The position numbers and the translations under genes were made by a program. Positions 32,901 to 36,186 of a DNA stretch of 36,186 nucleotides are shown here, piece by piece. Position 1 is the stretch's first letter. The number at the start of each line of letters is the position of its first letter. Below the pieces are notes generated by a model. That model worked only from the letters and a program-made list of their open reading frames with translations, ran no database searches and had not been told where the DNA came from. This DNA comes from Bifidobacterium merycicum DSM 6492 (GTDB lineage: Bacteria; Actinomycetota; Actinomycetes; Actinomycetales; Bifidobacteriaceae), in contig NZ_FQTX01000009.1 in NCBI RefSeq assembly GCF_900129045.1, positions 1 to 36,186 of the forward strand. Reading direction: 5' to 3'.

Positions 32901-34158
32901 TCGTCAGATTATGAAGAACGTCGCCACCATCATGCGTAAGCGTTATGGAAACAGCGCTGCGGTAATCGGTTTGAATTCCGAGCTAACGAAGGAGATGCGT
33001 CAATATCTTGGTTTCTCTCATAAGAATCGTGACATTAACGACTATCACCATGCACAGGATGCGCTATGCCTCGGTATTGCGGGCCAGTTCGCCGTTAATA
33101 GGGGCTTCTTCGCTAATGGTATGGTTTCCGATGGGGCAGTGAATTCCTACAATCTGTATCTGCAGGATTACCTGCGCGGATACAGGGAGAAAATGAGTGC
33201 TGGGGAGCGCAGAAGAAATAAAGCGTTTGGCTTTATTGTTGGTTCGATGAATTCCCAGGATTCAGACAAGCGTATCAATCCTAAGACGGGAGAGATTGCT
33301 TGGGATGATGAAGATAAAGTATATCTTCGCAAGGTGATGAATTACCGTAAGATGCTCATCACTCAGAAGGTGGGTGATAGCTTTGGCGCGTTGTATAACG
33401 AGACCCGTTACGGAACTTCAGCGAAGGAAGGTGTCAATGGCATCCCCTTCGATAAGCACAAGCAGGATACTGCTTTGTATGGCGGCTTTTCGAGCGCGAA
33501 GACGGTCTACGTCGTTCTGATTGAAGCGAAGAAGAAAACACGTCTAGTGAATATCACGATGCAGGAATACGCCGAGTTGGGAGATCATCCTTCCGACGAT
33601 GCACTGAGAGCGGTTCTGGCTAAGAAAAAGCCGGAATATGGGAAGGCGCGCATTCTGCTACGTCACATTCCTCCGATGCAGCTGATTCGTTATGGTGGGG
33701 CCTTGGTTACGGTCAAGTCTGCCACTGAGCTGAATAATGCTCAGCAGCTATGGCTTCCATATAAGGAATATTGTCTGTTCGATGATGTGATAAGTTCTGC
33801 GATCGATGTGGATGAAGCGCGGCTTTGCCAGATGCTTGACGTGATTTTGGATGCCATACAGAAGTATTACCCGAAGCAGCGTTTTGACGAGACTGGCTTG
33901 TCTGCTTTCCACAATGCTTTCAACGAGGTTTCTGCGGAAGACAAGAAGAGAATTGTCGGGGAAATGGTAGGAATGCTGCATGCTGATGCAAAGAATGCGA
34001 ACTTGAAAGCTCTTGGAATGAGTGGGAGGTGGGGACGCATGAGTAATCAGTCAGGATATACTTTTGCTGATTCTGACGAGTTCATCTTCCAGTCGCCGTC
34101 TGGGCTGTTTGAGAAGAGAATCAGTGTTGGCGAGTTGAAGAAGAGGAGAGCGAGATAA
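29986..34158 (+). CDS. cas9: Cas9, type II-A
   Basis: A 1390-residue RNA-guided DNA endonuclease that cuts both strands of a target matching the crRNA. RuvC-I is SLDIGNASVGW with Asp15; the Arg-rich bridge helix (RRMARTTRRRYSRRRWRLRML) follows near residue 65. RuvC-II is IFLELAG with Glu808. The HNH domain is YDIDHIIPQ with Asp888 and His889 and a third residue Asn912; the spacing His-to-Asn (23) equals that of the S. pyogenes enzyme. RuvC-III is YHHAQDA with His1022 and Asp1025. All catalytic residues are present, and the size is close to S. pyogenes Cas9 (1368). GGAG lies five bases before the ATG at 29986. It heads cas1, cas2 and csn2, with a tracrRNA gene in between on the opposite strand. 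Base composition is lower in GC than the neighbours, suggesting transfer. Confidence 0.97.
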   Translation: MSRKNIVEDYAISLDIGNASVGWVAFTPNYRLVRAKGHELIGARLFEPASTAEERRMARTTRRRYSRRRWRLRMLDSMFDQALSEVDPSFLMRRKYSWVHPEDKNNEAHWFGGVLFDSNEQDKRFYEKYPTIYHLRKSLMEDDERHDIREVYLAIHHMMKYRGNFLTEGELAPSSVFDVEDFLKLLTEILQYADEGETDEDLELQADANGLTEALCTTKGSRSIRAKNAISILKEGAALSKRQEAIISAVFAGLEGNKLDLTKVFPNKEYTPEDKKTLALYFNKADYDEKRVAIGDSGLLEDNECDFLDCIRRQYSAIALKQLLGDFTSISESMCARYEQHQRNWDLIKRYCREESNAENINKNYGALVGWEIVGGQRRSIRGAKDYENKRKAANKFFEELIKGSALPDQEKERLLHDIENDELFPVQRDSGNGVIPYQLHLNELKKIIQKQGRYYPFLLETYIKDGKEVNKLEGLLAFRVPYYVGPLVSRDDMQSSDNRENHWMIRRKKGVITPWNFDEMVDKDKSGHEFIKSLVGTDSYLLGETTLPKNSLLYQEFEVLNELNNVRLSIRTGNHWADKRRVRLGHNEKKLLLEELFAKQATVTKKAAENLLRRTYGNTYEISGLADEKKFVSSLSSYGKMCRTLKASYVNSHKDVVEKIIELQTVFEDKKTLKHQLQLLGELAETNCELLSNTHYTGWGKLSRKLLTSKVVVCKIGNDFAPAKHSIIEIMRETDRNFMEIITDKDLGVGEWINQQNVGAEDGNSYQDIIDDLRVSPKVKRGINQAIRVIDDISKAVGKEPSRIFLELAGDVQQSARTVSRKSRLQGLYKSAGLQKEFRDLAESLNECSDNDLRDDRLFLYYTQLGKDMYTGEPLNLDRLSSDYDIDHIIPQAVTQNDSLDNRVLVARVANARKTDSFQYLPEIANRMRNFWQELLDAGLISRVKFDRLNRQNDFSSHEKERFVQRSLVETRQIMKNVATIMRKRYGNSAAVIGLNSELTKEMRQYLGFSHKNRDINDYHHAQDALCLGIAGQFAVNRGFFANGMVSDGAVNSYNLYLQDYLRGYREKMSAGERRRNKAFGFIVGSMNSQDSDKRINPKTGEIAWDDEDKVYLRKVMNYRKMLITQKVGDSFGALYNETRYGTSAKEGVNGIPFDKHKQDTALYGGFSSAKTVYVVLIEAKKKTRLVNITMQEYAELGDHPSDDALRAVLAKKKPEYGKARILLRHIPPMQLIRYGGALVTVKSATELNNAQQLWLPYKEYCLFDDVISSAIDVDEARLCQMLDVILDAIQKYYPKQRFDETGLSAFHNAFNEVSAEDKKRIVGEMVGMLHADAKNANLKALGMSGRWGRMSNQSGYTFADSDEFIFQSPSGLFEKRISVGELKKRRAR

Positions 34159-34303
34159 GAAAGAGGGGCTCCCGGCGCTGCCGGGAGCCCCATGGCCATA
34201 AGGCCAGGTCTAAAACCTTCTGAAGCTTGACCCAAGGGTCTTGCTTTATTTCAATATATGCCTATCAGGTCAAGGACCTAGACACCTTGGACTGCGACCA
34301 AAC
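34157..34303 (-). ncRNA. Probable tracrRNA
   Basis: Read on the minus strand: an anti-repeat (34285 to 34248; plus-strand core TGCCTATCAGGTCAAGGAC preceded by ATTTCA), a nexus hairpin GACCC-TT-GGGTC (34240-34229), small stems AGGT/ACCT (34218-34206) and TGGCC/GGCCA (34206-34193), then an 11-base GC stem GGGGCTCCCGG/CCGGGAGCCCC (34191-34165) followed by TCTTTCTT. The T-rich tail is on the minus strand only, which fixes the direction. This order (anti-repeat, nexus, hairpins, terminator) is that of type II-A tracrRNAs. TATAAA on the minus strand (34316-34311) may be the -10 box. No repeat array is in the window to confirm pairing. Confidence 0.75.
34165..34191 (-). terminator. tracrRNA terminator, abutting the cas9 3' end
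   Basis: A perfect 11-base inverted repeat with a five-base loop, followed on the minus strand by TCTTTCTTATC. On the plus strand no T-run follows, so its main role is to end the minus-strand RNA. It may also slow read-through of cas9 mRNA. Confidence 0.88.
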
Positions 34304-34316
34304 AATCCTTTATAAG
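34287..34316 (+). promoter_or_regulatory. Promoter for cas1-cas2-csn2
   Basis: TTGGAC (34287-34292) and TATAAG (34311-34316) are 18 bases apart. Transcription would start near 34323, giving a leader of ~14 bases before cas1. It overlaps the 5' end of the minus-strand tracrRNA, so the two promoters may interfere. Confidence 0.6.
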
Positions 34317-34336
34317 AATAGCACAATGGAGTGAGT

Positions 34337-35221
34337 ATGGCGTGGCGGAATGTTGTGATTACCAAACATTGCAAGATCTCGACAAAATTAAAATTGTTGG
34401 TGGTCCAGACGGATGATGACGTTTACCAGTTTCCTCTTGATGATTTGGGTACTGTGATGATTTCCACGACTCAAGCGGTTGTGACGGCTAATGCGATGGC
34501 GAATCTATTGAAACGTGATGTCAAAGTCATCTTTTGTGACGAAAAGCATCTTCCGATTGGGGAGACGAATCCATATGAGACTGAATCGAGTCGTCGCTCA
34601 TGCATTATTCAGCAGATGTGTTGGTCGGAGGATCGTAGGAATATCCTATGGCAGCGTATTGTTCAAGAGAAAATCGCTCATCAAATGCAGGTGCTGGAGA
34701 GGTGGTGTCCTTGTTCTGACGCGGAGAAAATCGGCGCACTTGCTGCAGATGTTAAGTCTGGAGATTCTGATAACCGTGAGGCTGTTGCTGCACATATGTA
34801 TTTCCCGAGGTTGTTTACGTACGAATTCGTTAGATCTGACGATGACAATCAGATAAATGGACTACTGGACTACGGTTATGCGATTCTTATGTCAGAAGTG
34901 GCTAGAAAAATAGCTGAAATAGGCTATCTTACGGAATTCGGTATTCATCATGATAGCGAGAGAAATCCTTTCAATTTGGCGTGCGATTTTATGGAGCCCT
35001 TCCGCCCGTTTGTTGATCAGGAAGTGTTCAAGCTTAGCGGCAGGTCTCTTGAAAGCGAAGTTAAAGAAGAACTCATCAAGTTGATGAGGACTGATCTGCC
35101 TCAATATGGGACAACAATTACGCAATTAATCAATGTATTCGTTCGTGATTCATTACGGTATCTGGCGGGGGAGGGCTGCCTTCCTGAATTGGGGTTTTGG
35201 CGGTGCGATACAGAGTCATGA
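34337..35221 (+). CDS. cas1: Cas1, type II spacer-integration nuclease
   Basis: A 294-residue Cas1, the integrase that with Cas2 inserts new spacers into the array. The N-terminus MAWRNVVITKHCKISTKLKLL is characteristic of type II Cas1. The metal-binding residues are Glu148 (NREAVAAHMYF), His205 (GIHHDSERNPFNL) and Glu220 (MEPFRP); these numbers are almost identical to those in the S. pyogenes protein. The ATG at 34337 has GGAG about six bases upstream; a GTG six bases earlier is possible. Its stop overlaps the cas2 start (ATGA). It has its own promoter. Confidence 0.96.
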   Translation: MAWRNVVITKHCKISTKLKLLVVQTDDDVYQFPLDDLGTVMISTTQAVVTANAMANLLKRDVKVIFCDEKHLPIGETNPYETESSRRSCIIQQMCWSEDRRNILWQRIVQEKIAHQMQVLERWCPCSDAEKIGALAADVKSGDSDNREAVAAHMYFPRLFTYEFVRSDDDNQINGLLDYGYAILMSEVARKIAEIGYLTEFGIHHDSERNPFNLACDFMEPFRPFVDQEVFKLSGRSLESEVKEELIKLMRTDLPQYGTTITQLINVFVRDSLRYLAGEGCLPELGFWRCDTES

Positions 35222-35523
35222 GAGTCATAGTGTTTTTCGATCTTCCGATGAAGACGCCTAGTGAGCGCAAAGAATATGCGTCTTTTCGGAAGAATCTTAT
35301 TCAGGAGGGTTTCCTGATGGTTCAGGAATCCGTATATGTGAGAATTGCTACTACTCGAGAATCGGCTCGCTTTCTGGAAAATCGTGTTGCGAGTTTTGTG
35401 CCGAGTGCTGGTCTGGTTCAATCGTTGATTGTTACTGAGAAACAGTATGCGTCCATTAGATTTCTGTTGGGAAGAGGAAAGAGCGATGTTCGGGATTCGG
35501 ATGACAGGACGGTGATTATATGA
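35218..35523 (+). CDS. cas2: Cas2
   Basis: A 101-residue ferredoxin-fold protein that bridges two Cas1 dimers in the adaptation complex. MRVIVFFDLP with Asp8 is the usual first strand, and QESVYVRI is the second typical motif. The ATG at 35218 overlaps the cas1 stop by four bases and was preferred over a TTG 21 bases upstream. It overlaps csn2 in the same manner. Confidence 0.96.
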   Translation: MRVIVFFDLPMKTPSERKEYASFRKNLIQEGFLMVQESVYVRIATTRESARFLENRVASFVPSAGLVQSLIVTEKQYASIRFLLGRGKSDVRDSDDRTVII

Positions 35524-36182
35524 TTGACAGTATTGTTTTCTATCCCTTGGATTCCGTGTCGCTGGAACCAGGTCTTAACGTAATCGCATGCGAGCTTCCA
35601 AGTGTGCTGTACAAATTCGTGCAAGGTCTTCGAGGTGAAGATGATGATGTTGTTCTTACGGAATGTGATAAAGAGGTTTTGACGGCGAAGAAGGTGCTAT
35701 TCGTAGGTGATTGCGCGGGAGTACTAGATTATGATGCTTTGTTTCAAAAGGCTGCACTTAAGAAGTTAAATGACGGATTTAATCCTGAAGAATTGAGTAG
35801 ATTATTGTTGTTGCAAACTGAGATAAAGTCGATTATTCAAGAAGAAATATGGAGAGAGGATTTGCCTCTGAGTATTCTTGATGAAGTTGACATAAAGTCA
35901 ATGATAGCAATGGCTAAACCGCGTGTTGATACCAGTTCTCTGGGCTCTCTTTATGATAAAATTCAACTGGTAGTTGATACTGCCGGCGCTCTTGCCGAGA
36001 GCAGGATGCTTGTGATGCTTCATATAACTCAATATTGTGATAACGACCAATTACTTTATTTGCATCGAGAATTATTAAGACACCATATGCAGCTTCTTGA
36101 CCTAGAATGCTGCGACAAAAAAGTCCTTTTGACAGAAGGAAGAAGCGAGTATATCGATGGAGACTATGTTCAGTTCTCATAG
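35520..36182 (+). CDS. csn2: Csn2, type II-A adaptation protein
   Basis: A 220-residue protein, exactly the length typical of the short Csn2 form. Csn2 forms a calcium-stabilised tetrameric ring that binds DNA ends during spacer acquisition, and its presence defines subtype II-A. Sequence is weakly conserved in this family; I rely on position after cas2, length, and features such as DSVSLEPGLNVIACE near the N-terminus and the helical middle. The ATG at 35520 overlaps the cas2 stop (ATGA). It is the most AT-rich gene in the window. It ends four bases before the right edge; the repeat array should follow. Confidence 0.9.
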   Translation: MIDSIVFYPLDSVSLEPGLNVIACELPSVLYKFVQGLRGEDDDVVLTECDKEVLTAKKVLFVGDCAGVLDYDALFQKAALKKLNDGFNPEELSRLLLLQTEIKSIIQEEIWREDLPLSILDEVDIKSMIAMAKPRVDTSSLGSLYDKIQLVVDTAGALAESRMLVMLHITQYCDNDQLLYLHRELLRHHMQLLDLECCDKKVLLTEGRSEYIDGDYVQFS

Positions 36183-36186
36183 AACG

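Noticed and set aside
34165..34191. Terminator of cas9 on the plus strand
   Set aside because: No T-run follows on the plus strand; the T-rich tail is on the minus strand, favouring the tracrRNA role.

Overview
The window is almost certainly chromosomal DNA from a Bifidobacterium. Support comes from high-GC coding sequence in most genes, many plant/host-glycan hydrolases, small TetR regulators next to them, a translational T-box in front of a type-2-like ileS, and abundant short repeats between genes. The species cannot be fixed from the sequence alone.

Layout. 1-1598 is a 1.6 kb non-coding stretch packed with repeats: four 18-bp tandem units, six full copies and one eroded copy of a 45-bp palindromic element, and a ~190-bp imperfect inverted repeat. 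1599-4749 encodes a GH5 and a GH43 glycosidase. 4936-6943 holds a small membrane protein and two TetR regulators. 7053-9386 is a GH3 beta-glucosidase on the minus strand, followed by an apparent antitoxin fragment and a small membrane protein. 10246-14027 carries a cytidylate-kinase-like gene broken by a frameshift and two DHA2-type MFS exporters. 14128-15312 is a glycerate kinase and 15537-16370 an SDR closely resembling clostridial 7-alpha-hydroxysteroid dehydrogenase. 16582-19733 is a divergent TetR/GH3 pair. 19968-24507 is a MarR regulator plus a heterodimeric ABC exporter with overlapping or tightly packed starts. 24715-25854 is an alpha/beta-hydrolase esterase. 26033-29634 is ileS with an upstream T-box. 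29986-36182 is a complete type II-A CRISPR-Cas operon (cas9, cas1, cas2, csn2). No CRISPR array is visible; it probably lies beyond the right edge.

How the parts work together. The glycosidases would release glucose, xylose or arabinose from oligosaccharides. Two paralogous TetR proteins each sit beside a GH3 gene, and the two GH3 promoter regions share a near-identical operator-like sequence (CTACCAA..GGT), which suggests a common control logic. The MFS pumps, the MarR/ABC operon and the steroid dehydrogenase fit survival with bile and other toxic compounds in the gut. The Cas region is visibly more AT-rich than its surroundings and begins directly after the ileS terminator, so it looks acquired.

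The most interesting non-coding finding is a probable minus-strand tracrRNA between cas9 and cas1 (about 34157-34303). It has an anti-repeat, a nexus hairpin, two small hairpins and a strong terminator that abuts the 3' end of cas9. All calls rest on reading the sequence and on recalled family features; no database search or folding calculation was run.
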